From assembly GCA_032988165.1 (NCBI GenBank), contig JANTQF010000336.1:1-38251 (forward strand): a stretch of 38,251 nt of DNA, given 5' to 3'. The position numbers and the translations under genes are program-made. Below are positions 1-11,205 of this stretch, in pieces (position 1 is the first letter of the stretch; each line of letters begins with the position of its first letter). The notes below the pieces were generated by a model. The model did not search any database. It was not told the DNA's origin and saw only the letters and a list, made by a program, of their open reading frames with translations. The stretch is from Emmonsiellopsis sp. PD_33 (taxonomy: Eukaryota; Ascomycota; Eurotiomycetes; Onygenales; Ajellomycetaceae).

Positions 1-669
1 CTCACCTCTTCATCTCTATTAAAGCTATATAGGTAATCTTCCTGCAGCCCACTATCTCATACAATATTACTAGGAAGAAATTACATGAGTATCAGAAGGA
101 AGTTCAACAGACAATCAAAACCAAAGAAGGCCCATATCCGCTTCCGTCCCTACTCCTCCTCCTCCTCCTCCTCCTCCTCCTCCAGCTCTCGAGCTCTCCG
201 CCACCTGCGCCGGCGCGCTCTGCTCCTCGTCTCCGAGACTCGCCTCAGCTGCGGAGGACGTAGATTTCCGCGGCGACATTGGAGTCGGTTTATTCGTATG
301 TAATGTAGATAGTATCAGGCGTGGGAAGAGGGATCGATTCGAGCGGTTTGGGATTTGGTTTTCGCGGATTTTGCGGCTGGTGAGAATTGTTGGTGTCGTC
401 GTCGGTATGTTTTTGCGGGATGGAGGGACGCGAACCAGCTGCGGTTTTCTGGATATTTAGATTTTTTCCCTCTCGAGGAATGGACGGGCGGGTATAAGAC
501 GCGATTTTGCGGGGCCAGAGATCGGTGAGGAGGGTGAGGTGGGATGATAGGCGCGTTTTCTTTTCTTTTCTGTACTTTATATAGAGGTGTTCGCGGTCGA
601 GAAGGAGCTGGCTGTGGCGTTGAGGTTAAAGTGCGGTCGTGTTTTCTTTGGTGGTTTAGGCTATCCAGG
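1..669. other. left-edge gene-free region with (CTC)n microsatellite
   Basis: I see no supportable gene here. A trinucleotide microsatellite of about ten CTC/TCC units lies at 153-183. The open frame across it, rich in Ser and Arg, is best explained by this repeat rather than by a protein. The rest has mixed composition with short polypyrimidine runs. It may be promoter or untranslated sequence of a gene to the left of the window. Confidence 0.5.
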
Positions 670-822
670 ATATCTCCTCGACCGGCGGCGAGGATATTTT
701 AGCGCCCTTTTTCTGCCACCAACGACAAGCCTTGAATACTTCCACACGAGGTCACCAATTCGTCAAATCCGGGCGGTGAAAGAGAGACGCTAAAATATCC
801 TCGCCGCCGGTCGAGGAGATAT
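670..822. repeat. 153-bp inverted-repeat element, MITE-like
   Basis: Two perfect 35-bp inverted arms (670-704 and 788-822) flank an 83-nt centre. Each arm has a GC-rich core that is itself nearly palindromic (CCTCG/CGAGG around a CCGGCGG-like centre). Both outer ends read TA followed by TCTCCTCG when read inward, so a TA target duplication of the Tc1/mariner type is possible but not proven. There is no room for a transposase, so if mobile it is non-autonomous. It could also be a strong hairpin with a regulatory or terminator role. The pairing is read directly from the sequence; the transposon interpretation is inference. Confidence 0.7.
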
Positions 823-1202
823 TAGAACTAAGGGCTTTTTTAGACAAATATATTTGGGTCTAGTAAAAATATACTATTTTGATTGGATGCTGCAATCAAC
901 TTGGTTATTTTCAAGTAATTCGTTTCTTGAAGGGTGTTTATGCCAAAGGCTAGACGCGACATAGCTATAACTATATTCCACTCGCATTCACCATTCGAAT
1001 ATGAGAACGAAAACGGCTTCAAAACATTCAAAGACAGAAATTACAGACACAGACACAGACTCTCGTAATCTCAGCAAATGACATTAATGACCTATACCTA
1101 ATACCCTCTAAAAGTAATCGATAAAACCTGACAAGCGCCTTTTGATATCCGTCCAAATAGATCATAAAACAAGCAGTTGAAGTTTAAAAACAAAGACCAG
1201 CA
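823..1202. other. AT-rich spacer / probable 3' region of nug1
   Basis: No convincing gene is visible. The stretch is AT-rich and lies directly downstream of the nug1 stop codon, which is on the minus strand, so it probably contains the nug1 3' UTR and polyadenylation site. The short minus-strand frame at 840-1031 has no recognisable features. Confidence 0.45.
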
Positions 1203-3007
1203 TTACTCCACAGCCATTTCGTCACCCTGCTGGGCACCGTCGCCCCATAGTCCCTCCAACTTGAATTCAGCCGCCCATTCGGTGACAATCTGCTTCGTAT
1301 CCGCACCACTCGCCGGCGCCGCGGGCTTCGCAGACGGCAATGAAGTAGCTCCAGGAAGAACAGGAGCATCAACCCAGCCCTGGATGCGTCCATCGCGCCA
1401 GTCGGTGATCACAGTCGTCGCAGCACTGCTGATATTGGGGACACCGCCTTTCCCAAGCCGGCCTCGTTTCCGGGCAACTTGGATCAGGAAATCGTTCGTC
1501 TTGTCTCCGTCTCCGGAGGGGAAAAGGGGAGGGATGCCGTAGACATCGAGCATTTTCGAGAAAAGAGCAGGAGAGGCGGAGAGTCGGTTAATGAGAAGGG
1601 AGACGGCAGGGATAGGGTCAGAGATTTGCTTAGGGGGGATAGCGTTGAGAAGGACCAGGCGGGCTTGCTCGTTGGCCTTTTTGGACGACTTCTTCCCCTT
1701 TTCGGCGTTGGGGAATACTATTCCGGGGGAATCGATGAGTTTCAGCTTGCTGTCGAGCTTTACTTCTCTGAGACTGGTGGTGACACCGGCTTCCGCACCG
1801 ACAGGGCATGCCGTAGATGATCCCTTGTTCAGGCGCGCGGTCAGCGCGTTTATGACGGAGGACTTTCCGACGTTGGGATACCCAATGACCCCAACGGATA
1901 CCGAACGTTTCAACTGTTTGCTGGCCGCGTAGGACTTTAGTGCTTTAAATAGCGTCTCCGACGTGCCCTTGACAGTCAATTGTTTATGATCGAAGGAATG
2001 GGCATTGGGGGCGCCTGTTGACGCTCTTAGTGGCAGAGTAGGGAAATATCTCTGAAGATATAACATCCAGGATTTCAGAACTGGGGGTGGGACGAGATCG
2101 ATCTTGTTCAAGATAAGGATCAGTCGTTTCGATCCACCATCCGCAGCCATAATTTCCCTTTCCACCTCCTTCGACCTCGTGCCTTCGGGGTCTCGGGCGT
2201 CGAGAACGTAGAGTACAACGTCCGCGGCAGCAACCACCTGCTTAAACACTTTGTCGAACTGCCGTCTTGAACTTTCTTTCGGGCCCGCTTTCTCAAACGA
2301 CATATCCATCGGGGTATCCAAAGGAGCGCCACCCTCCTCATCGTCTTCATCATCGTCCTCATCCATCGCGTCGTCCTCGTCCATCTCATCGTCTTCGTCT
2401 TGATCCTCATACTCAGCGGCTCTGGCTCTCGCAGACGCCAACAAAGCAGCCATGGGATTTGACTCATCACCATCCTGATCCATATCCTCATCTATCAAGT
2501 CATCGTCCTCTTCCAGTGCATCGGCATCGGCCAATTGCGCATCTGCCTCCTCAACTGCGCCGGCTTGGCGAGCTTTCTTTGCTTCTTCCCGTAGCCGTCG
2601 GATTTCCTCCTCTCTCAGGCGCTTCTTCTCTTCGATCTCATGAAGGATCTTATCCTTGTAGGGGAACAGATTGGGAATTCCGGGATCCTTCTTCAGCTTC
2701 GATCGCCATTCCGGATTCTAGATGGAGCAGAGAAAAAAAGTTAGACCTTTGTCTCGAGACTAAAGGGCAGCAAAAAACACGGCACTGCCGTGCAAATAAC
2801 TATAAACTGCAAAGGGAAAAACATGCCTTCTTTGCCAGCTTTCTCTGTTTTCTCTGCTTGGCTGCGCTGGCCTTCTCAATCTTATGCCGCAACCTCACGG
2901 GCGTGCGCTTGGACGACTTGCCTATGGTCAAAGTCAGTATTACCTGCGCCTGGGAAAAGGGGACAAAAAGAAAAGGAGGGGAATTCCAGCATACCGAGTT
3001 TCACCAT
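1203..3007 (-). CDS. nug1: Nucleolar/nuclear GTPase Nug1 (60S ribosome biogenesis)
   Basis: Predicted 540-residue protein from three exons: 3007-2995, 2921-2827 and 2717-1203. It is a circularly permuted GTPase of the YlqF/MMR1-HSR1 type: DARDP (about residues 209-213) and the G4 motif NKID (240-243) precede the G1 P-loop GYPNVGKSS (315-323) and the G3 motif DSPG (365-368). A Lys/Arg-rich N-terminus suits rRNA binding and nuclear import. A long Asp/Glu stretch follows at about 105-164. Family knowledge: yeast Nug1 and animal GNL3/GNL3L act in nucleolar pre-60S maturation and export. The N-terminus MVKLGKSSKR is recovered only through two introns: the first (2922-2994) is GT-AG, and the second (2718-2826) has a GC donor (AAG|GCATGT). 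The gene is divergent from the phosphatase gene, 401 bp apart. It looks intact. Confidence 0.93.
2718..2826 (-). other. GC-AG intron of nug1
   Basis: The exon reading ...LAKK joins to NPEWRSKL only if the 109-nt intron uses GCATGT as donor and CTAG as acceptor. No GT donor nearby keeps both the frame and the expected sequence. AAG before GC is the usual strong context for GC-AG introns. Confidence 0.8.
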
Positions 3008-3408
3008 CTTGACAAGTTTCTGCTTTCAAGATGAGGTTGAACGGCGGCGTAGAAAAAAATAGATCTCCGTCCAGTCTCTTCTCTGCGCATCTTATCAAAC
3101 ATTTTTGTGCGGGTCAAGAAAACGCCAAGATTTCATATGCCAAGAAATACAGAGGAGGAAATATTATCCGAGATCCCGAAGTATGACGCTTAGTCATCCG
3201 GATATCAAACAAAAAATTGCGGGATCGCGGGGTGCAAGAAATATCACAGCATTACAACTAGACAAAAAAGGGGGGAGACAAAGGCCTAGACATTTATCAG
3301 AGCATCAGAGCTTTTTTTTTCTTTTCCATCTTTTATATCTTCCACTCTTCCTCTGAAAAAAGCCCACAACTCCCTCTACATATCCTCGAGATCTAACCAT
3401 CCCCCGCA
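3008..3408. promoter_or_regulatory. bidirectional promoter between nug1 and the HAD phosphatase gene
   Basis: A 401-bp gap separates two divergent start codons. It contains a pyrimidine-rich leader with a T/C run at about 3310-3350, ahead of the phosphatase start, and no open frame that looks coding. Shared promoter elements are inferred from the geometry only; I identified no specific factor site. Confidence 0.6.
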
Positions 3409-4404
3409 ATGGGTTCAACCTCAGAGACATTTTCGGCCCCGCCACAGGTCCTTTCATTCGATGGCCTTCTCTTTGATTTTGATGGGACTATCGTAGATTC
3501 GACTCCTGGTTAGCTTCCCTTCCTTGCTTTGTTCAGGTTAAAAGACGACTTTGCGGTGCCGATTGCTAAATCTACGCCTTTCTATCCCAGCCATTATAAA
3601 GCACTGGCACAGGTTAGTTACTTGCATTTACAGCCTTTTTATATGAGCGTATACCTTGTATATGGTTTATGAGGGCGAATGGAAGGCTTACGCAGTAAAC
3701 GACCACAATTAAACGGGATACTGTCAGCATATGCTAATATCGCAAAACAAAATAGACTGGGCGCCGAAGTAGGCCTAGATCCTGAGACAATTCTCAAAAC
3801 ATCCCACGGACGGAGAAGCATAGACGTCCTCAAAATAATTGCTCCAGAAAAAGCCAACTGGGAATGTATGTGGAGAGAACCCCCTCGAACCCAACCCCTA
3901 TATCCTCAACTAACCCAACACGTAGACGTCAGCCACGTCGAAGGGCTGATCCCCAAAGACTTTGGTCAAGACGCCACCGAAATCCCCGGCGCCCGGCTCC
4001 TCCTAAGCACCTTAGAGACCGCTGGTGCCCCCTGGGCCGTGGTCACCTCAGGAACCAGAGCGCTTGTCAACGGCTGGCTGGGAGTGCTGAATCTTGCGCA
4101 ACCCAAGCATCTCGTCGTGGCCGAGGACGTGGAAGTAGGCAAGCCGGACCCGCGGTGCTACCTAATGGGCCGCGCTCGGCTTGGCCTGGGCGAGGGAGCT
4201 CAGATGCTTGTGGTCGAGGATGCGCCCTCGGGCATCCGGGCTGGCAAGGCCGCCGGTTTCAAGGTGCTGGCACTCGCGACGACGCATAACCTTGAGCAGC
4301 TCAAGGAGGCCGGGGCCGATTGGATCGTGGAGGATTTGAGGAGTGTGGAACTGAAGGGGTGTAATGGGAAGGTGGAGATTGAGATTCTGAATGCTTTGCA
4401 GTGA
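3409..4404 (+). CDS. HAD-superfamily phosphatase, glycerol-3-phosphate phosphatase / DOG type
   Basis: Four exons, 3409-3508, 3591-3612, 3756-3865 and 3926-4404, give a 236-residue protein close to the usual 240-250 of yeast Gpp1/Gpp2 and Dog1/Dog2. HAD motifs are all present: DFDGT (23-27, nucleophile D23 and acid D25), VTSG (117-120), the Lys of GKPDP (150) and VVED (173-176). The cap region carries the family-typical HWH (38-40) and SHGRRSID segments. Splicing at 3866/3925 is needed to read NWEYVSHVEGLIPK; the longer unspliced frame inserts foreign sequence. The enzyme should be a soluble Mg-dependent phosphatase acting on glycerol-3-phosphate or a deoxy-sugar phosphate. Substrate cannot be decided from sequence. 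Exon 2 is a 22-nt microexon. Confidence 0.9.
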
Positions 4405-7400
4405 TTTGGCTACTTTGATCGAATTGTTATTATCTCGGGCTCAGAACGGCGTCGAAGAAGAAGGGTTCTAAGGAGTCTAGTTTCCTATTTGAGGAAAAGG
4501 ACTGTTATTATGCATACATGGCGTACTCAATATAGAAAGAGATGGAATAGATGGAATGTGTCTCATCGCCGCGTGGCCGTCCGGGCAGATTCCCAATCTT
4601 CAACACCGTTTTACAACGATCGAGCTTCACATCCTGCGTGACACTACGCGGTTATTCTTCATTGCTCATCCTTCATTCCCTTTCTCCCTGACTCCTTTGC
4701 TTTTTTTCTTTTTCTTTTGGATTCTGGTTTCCACCACAACACCCCATGGCATCGGCGCTGATTGCACGCACAGCATTCGGGTCCCTGCATTGTCCATACA
4801 TGAGTGTTCGTTTGCCAACCTACCTCCCTAGGTACTCGTTTGGATGATAGATCGGGACCCTGGCCCGCTGCCCATATCCGTTCCACACGTTGTTCCCCTG
4901 ACCCCTGACTCCCATGCTCTCCCTCCCAGCCCCAGGTCCTTGCACGCAGCACATGTCCAAATCCTCCTCGGGTTGGCTGGCTACACTAAACCGGGTCCCC
5001 GATGTACATACATAGTCAGCTACGAAACAAGCCGGGTTTAAAGCGCAAGCTCGAACCCAACCATCCTCGCTCGTTACATAGAGCTGGCCGTCAATGAATG
5101 GATTGAATGAAACCGCCATAGTCCGAGCTCCCGACATGTTGTACTGCCATAGGTAGTAGATGCGTGTATCCCTCAGGGGCTCTATGCCAAGGGAAGGGAC
5201 GAGGTTATTAGGTAGTGTCGTACGGTGTTTCTGGTGCCTTGTGTTTCTCAAGGGTAGCTGTTTAATCCTCATGTTGCAATAACAAGGATGAGCTATGTAA
5301 ATAGCTGATCGGGGGTGTATGTGAGGAAACTGGGATCCCCGCCCCCTTATTCTCGCCCGGCTAACCGCGGTTTAACCTAGACCTTTTTTTGAAGGAAAAA
5401 AAAGGATTTCAAACATTTTAGGAGAGTGAGGTGAGATCTCTCTCCTTTGCTAGGACTCTAGAATTAGACACCTCCTCAATGTCCCCACAGACAGTTGCTT
5501 TCCTTTAAATACCTAGCTTCTGTTCTGAAAGGGTTTGTTCAAATCTATGAAACCAACACCATATCAGACCAGCTGCCAATCCAGGGAGGACACAAAGGGG
5601 GAGATCAAACATGTATTATCTGAGCTTACAACGCCCATCCCTCATATCCCCCCTATTCCCAATACCTTCCAGGGCCGCCGCGCTGTTAAATAAACCCCAG
5701 CCAGCCATTGACGCCATACAAACTCCAACTCAGGATGAATCACAAAGCGCCTGCATTATTGAATCTAGACATAGATAGATAGATAGATAATAGGATAGAT
5801 ACAAATCAACGCAAACAACAACACAACTATAATAATTAAATTTACACGTACTGTAGGTACATGTACAATAACTACATACCAATACCTAGGCACTATATGT
5901 AGTCCATGTCCAACTTCTCCTAGCCCACCACCCCCTACCTAATGTTCATAACAGCCTCCAGCGCCGCCACCCGTGCCAACAGCATATTATCAAAAGATTT
6001 TCCGCCGCACATCTCTACCGTTGGCATGGGTCCCGGGTTGGTAGGCTAGATCATATTCAATGAGCAAACTTCTAGATCGAGGCCGGGTTCAGTGCTGGAT
6101 GGATGGGAGTTCAGGGGGTGAAGAAGAGTCAAGGTCTAGGTCAAGGGGTTCAGCTGTAAATGTGATTGGGTGGGTGGGTTAGGTGGTTAATTTTAAACTA
6201 TGTAGAGAGGGCTTTTTTTTTCTTTCTCTTTTTCTCTTTTTTTCTTTTTGAGAGTGATGATGGGGAGGTCAGTCTAGGTTAGCTTATGCATGTATGCTTT
6301 GAGTGGGTGCGTATCAAGGTAGGCCTGGGACCATAGGGTGTTAGATTTCATGAAGAATAGGTAAGTCAGTATCATATAGTTATGTATGTATGCAGGCAGG
6401 TTGATAGTGGAAGTAATGTCTTCCTTACCTTTAGATAACCATTTAACTACCTTTAAAAGTAGCCTGTATTCTGGGGTAACTACATAGGGAAGAGAAAATA
6501 ATGCCTGTAGCTCTTCAGGCTTCAACCCTGTTGTAAACAGAGAGCGAGAAAACCAATTGACCGAAAAACAGGATAAATAATAAACGAGAAAAAAAAAACA
6601 TTAACCAGCATGCCTGCTTCTCCTGCATGTTTTGAAATTACACCGTGGCAGATGCATACACAGGGGTAAAGAACTTGAAGTAATGAAAGGTGACCATAGC
6701 TCCTCCCGCATACCCACTTTTATGGTAGGGATGGGAGCAATTGCGCAATGTAAGACCCTAGAAATCCGCCTGAGGTGCGGATCTGGTGAAGATTGTGCCA
6801 TAAGCCGCGGTGTAAACAACTTGAAACAAGACAGCCTGTCTGCCATAATAGCCTGGTGGTCTCCCGAACCACGACGCTCTGAACGAAAGCTTCAAAAGGC
6901 CGCAACCCCCCCCCCCCTCTTTTTTTTTTTTTCAAAATCAAGAAATGCTTTGTCTCCCTCGAGTCATGCAATCCATCATACATACATGGGAGATTCAAAT
7001 CAAGCGAATGATGCGGGTTCCCGTCGATTTGTTTTCCCATCCCCATCCCCATCCCAAGATCACAAAAATAAAAATTCGGGGACATCAATTTCAACATCCC
7101 AGGCGCTGCGGCTGGGCCCCATGTCCCCGGTCCCGGTGTCATGGCTACGAATTAAATAACTGGCCGCTTGTATCTGGAGCATGGACATAATGTGGGGCGA
7201 ACAGGCAAGACATAAGACCAGGGGCAGGGGGGAACAATGATGATATTTGGGCATGCACTTGCTGGCCATGTGGTTGTGAGCCTCATCCTTGTGGAATAAT
7301 GACTGTGATCAGTGGGCTGCCCGGCCGATTAATGTGCTGGGGAACTATGGAGTTATCTCCACATAATATCAGCAAGGGTCAAAGGCTCCTTGCCAAGGGC

Positions 7401-10400
7401 GGAGGAAGAACATATTCTGTTCAGGTTCATCTTGGTAGGAGTAGCTGATCAATCATTTTAAAAAAAAGGTGACTGCCTACTTTCAAGGCCACGCAAGTCG
7501 CCTCTTCGCCCTAGCCTCCACCAATGGGGATGTTTCACCCCAAGGTCCCCAAAGCTGGAGAACTCCCTCAAACATACCTGTCGAGGAGGAGCTTCATACC
7601 TCTCTTCTAGTTCAGTATGAAACTTGGATAGGTCCATGAGGTCGCTGGGCCAAACTTGTGTTTATTAGTCCACTTTTGTTGACAGCGAGTGAGTGTGTGG
7701 CAAAATGAGCCCATCGGGACACTATGATATCCGCCTCCTGCCTGAGGCTCCTGGCGCAGCATCATGAAACCAGCATGCGTCATTGGCCCGGCGTGGTAGT
7801 CGTGACTCGTGAGCATTGAATTAACACGAATGAAGGCGCGAGGCGAATCCCATGGGGCACAGGGTATGTATGGAGGTAGCCTTGGGGGGCTGCTTGCCTG
7901 GAGAAAAGGAGAGGGAAAAGGTGACATGTTTGTTTGCTTGCTGTTTTTTTCTGATCTGAAGCAATCCTTGATGATATTACTATGATCCTGGTCTTTTATG
8001 TCAGGTTGTCGGGAAAGTGGTATCCAGGAAGCCAGATAAGATACCCGTGTATTTGCCCCCATTTTTTGGTGCTTTGGCTGGATGGAGTAATCAAAATGAA
8101 CAATCAGGTCATTTCCGGACTAAAAAGATGGCAAAGATGGGCTTGCCTTGATGATTTTCATCAAGAATGGAGATCCATATATTTTGGAAATCGCCCACGT
8201 GGGTGCGTTCATGTTGGTGTCATGGCGATCAGCAAGCACGAAGGAACTCATCCTTTCGGAAGATAAAACTCCTCCAACATCAGACATGATGCTGACTGGT
8301 CAGTGGTGGTGAGTCGTGACTGGCGTCTCTTGTTTGGGTTTGGAATCCTGGACAGGAGTCTAGCAGATCGCTGCGTTGGCGCCGTTCCACTGGAGTCCAC
8401 TGTCGGCGCTGACTGGCCAGTAGCGGGGGACAGCGGAAACGCCAGGAACACGAAGCTAAAACACCAAAAAGCAAAAAAACGCTGCCAAAACCTGGGAGCG
8501 GAGGTGTTGACAAATGTTTAACCTTCGCTGTCGGCTGTCAAGGTTTTGGCCGGGTGGGGGAGCTGGACCTGGCTGTATTTCCAGTACGCAGTGTAAGTTA
8601 CGGTACACAAATACGTCCGATATCATGCTGAATGAACGGGGATAGTTCGGCTGTCTATGTCGCAGCCGTAACAAATGGTCCATTGAGATACAATTCATCC
8701 CCGAGGAGTCGTGGACACAACGAAAAATGGTAGCCCGGGAGCCATTAGTTTGGCGGCCAACGGGAATGCTGCCGTCGGGCCATAAGGAGGGCGTCCGTAT
8801 CCATGGTGATCTTCGGCCGCCGCCAGCTCCAAAGCTCCATCCCTGCCAACGATACACAGGATGTTTAGTGGGAAATCGCAGATGGCAGTCGATCGGACGT
8901 GAAAGCGTACGACCATCCAGGATCCTGCATGGGCATCTGTATGTACCCCTTGCTCGCTCATGGTATTGGGCCCCCAGGCCTGCAAGGAGCCAAGGACTCG
9001 AGGCGAGGTGCTACGGCATTGAGTGCCTGGCTGACTGCCTGCTTGGGAGCATGCTGTGTTGCATTAGCACGAGATTGGCAGTATGACAGATGGTGCACAT
9101 TCTGCTGGGTCGTGGGCCATTTCGCAAGGGTGAATTATTGTCATGGATGTATCTCAGGTTGAACGCTGTTCACGTTCGGTTACATACGTGGCTGCTCACA
9201 CAAAGTTTCGAGTACGTGTCCAACAAGGCGCAAGGAAAAGCCATGCATGCCCTGTGGCCCGTGGGAGATTTTTGATGACTTCCATTTTCCGTTTGGTGGT
9301 GGTTGGCGATATCTCGTCCAGCAGATTCCACACCGTTGCAAGTGGGGAGAATATCCCCCCCTGTTTTCACAGTGACTTGACCAATTTCCAAACGGCTTCC
9401 CCTCTGCCAATGACAGGAGATTCAAGAGAACGAACGGCCAGCAGCCCTCAGCCAGCCGCGAAACGCAACAGACAGCCAGCGCCGCCAGTTGAATATCCCA
9501 ATAAGACAGCTAGCCCGTATTGCAAATACAGCCGCCGCTTACATAACGCTGCAGGACGCACGACACCGTCTAATGCAGGAACAATTTGGCGCTGGGCAGG
9601 AGGATCTTCGGAGCCAGTGTCAGTGATACTTTGGCGCCGTCAAACTGTCAACGGGGAAATACTAGCGAGGAGCATCGCAGTCATTTCTTCAGGAACTGCT
9701 TCTCTGGCGGCCTATCACAGCCTCAGGCTTGTGTGGTGTGGTTTTGGGTTCGTGGAGATCAGTAACATTGCCGCTCGGGGGCTTCGGCAGTCGACTGTTG
9801 AGACGGTGAGACCCCTCGAATGCCCGCCATTGCTACCCACGCTGGAGCATCCCGGACAGGCCGGCGCGATAATTGCAACGGGAGAGTCGGAATGCAGGCC
9901 GAAAACAAACATGGCGGATTGAAAGCTAGCTGGGAGGGGGGCTCAAGAGATACCATGTTGCTATTGACGTACGTCTCTCTCGCCACTGCGCAGCTCTCGT
10001 GTCTTGTGTCTCCCCGTGGTCCGTGGAGCATGCAGTCTGAGCATGGTGCTCCAGGGGCTGACATGCTATCCCAGCAAGCGCAGTCGTCCAAGCTCCCAGA
10101 CCCCAGGTGGCGGGCACGGAAGCATATCTGAGCTTTGGGATGCTTGGAGCCTTGGAAGCCCACAATGGGGTCACCTGAGCAAGCAAAGCGCGCGAGAGAT
10201 CCATCAGCCAAGCCCACCCATGGAGCCATCATGAGCAACTATCTCAGCCTATTTTGCAAGACAGGGAGCAGCCTCCCGCGCTGACGGTGTGCCCCCCACG
10301 GCCAATGGGAGCGCTGGAGGGCGCATCTTGTGTGCCAGCAGCGGTTGAGGCACATCGGACAGGCATGAGCTCTGCGGTGGCTAGCATCTACGGCGCAGAT

Positions 10401-11205
10401 ACAGAAATACATCCAGAGCCAGGGGGGGGGCAGCCGGAGACGGAATGCCTGGCCATCTGGCATCCTCTGACGATACACAACAGCCTAAAATAAGCTCCCA
10501 TACGGGCCATACCTATTACCATGATGTGATGATACCACCGAGCTAACTTTTGCGCTTGAGCTGCAACCTTGGAACTCTCGGCGGGTTTATCCACGGACCA
10601 CAGACGCATGGCGCCCCATAGATCGACGTCTTTCGTGCCTGGTATTGCTCGGTATTTTATACGGCCATCCCAATCAAAGACCTGGCTGGTACCCGGGCTT
10701 TGCCCCTGGTGGCACCCAGCCGTGCGTGACGGTCGTGTACCTGGCTGTGTATTGTTACATACGCGCTCGTTACGGTCACGGGGTCTGGTGCACCACCCCA
10801 TCTCCATCTCCATCTCCTCCAGTCGACCTCCACCGACCGACGACCGACGACCGCTCTCCGCTGCCTCGTCGGCTGTCTCTCCTTGCTCTTCTCCTCTGTG
10901 ATCTTCTGTCTGTCTTGATGTCATTCCTTTGATTTCCCACTGCTGTCACTCCTTTGTTTTTCCTGTCTCGGCTCTGTCCTCGTCGCTCCTTATTGTCACC
11001 TTGCTGTCTGTCACTCCTTCATATATTTCCTGTCCACCACACCACTCCCACCCTCCACCGCATAGCTGTCCATACTACACACCCCGATGAAATAGGTCGA
11101 TTTCCACGGCTGCCTGCAGTGCAGCTTCCCCGACTCTGCCTTCTGAGCTTCGGTCACATCGCCGCGTCTTTTCTATACACACACATACACACACCGCCCG
11201 ACACC
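4405..11205. other. about 6.8-kb gene-free region upstream of the homeobox gene
   Basis: No open frame here has a recognisable domain, and none can be joined into a credible gene with introns. Landmarks are an ATAG microsatellite (about 5770-5789), a C12 run followed by a T-rich run (6906-6932), and many short T/C tracts. From about 10800 the plus strand turns pyrimidine-rich (repeated CCATCT/CTCC units), as in fungal transcript leaders. The region probably holds distal promoter and long 5' UTR sequence for the homeobox gene, and it may hold non-coding transcripts. The minimal open frames at 10917-10931 and 11087-11095 could act as upstream ORFs if the leader starts before them. Confidence 0.6.

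Noticed and set aside
85..303. 72-codon frame with a Ser run
   Set aside because: The Ser run is the translated (CTC)n microsatellite; no domain or gene structure supports it.
6274..6525. 83-codon minus-strand frame with protein-like composition
   Set aside because: It has no ATG at its start, no recognised family and no flanking exons; possibly an old relic, but unsupported.
9143..9922. 259-codon plus-strand frame in the long intergenic region
   Set aside because: Overlapping frames on the other strand are similarly long, and no motif or codon pattern indicates coding.
10388..10924. 178-codon minus-strand frame just upstream of the homeobox gene
   Set aside because: Low-complexity (EMEMEM, Arg/Glu) translation of the pyrimidine-rich leader; no family match recognised.
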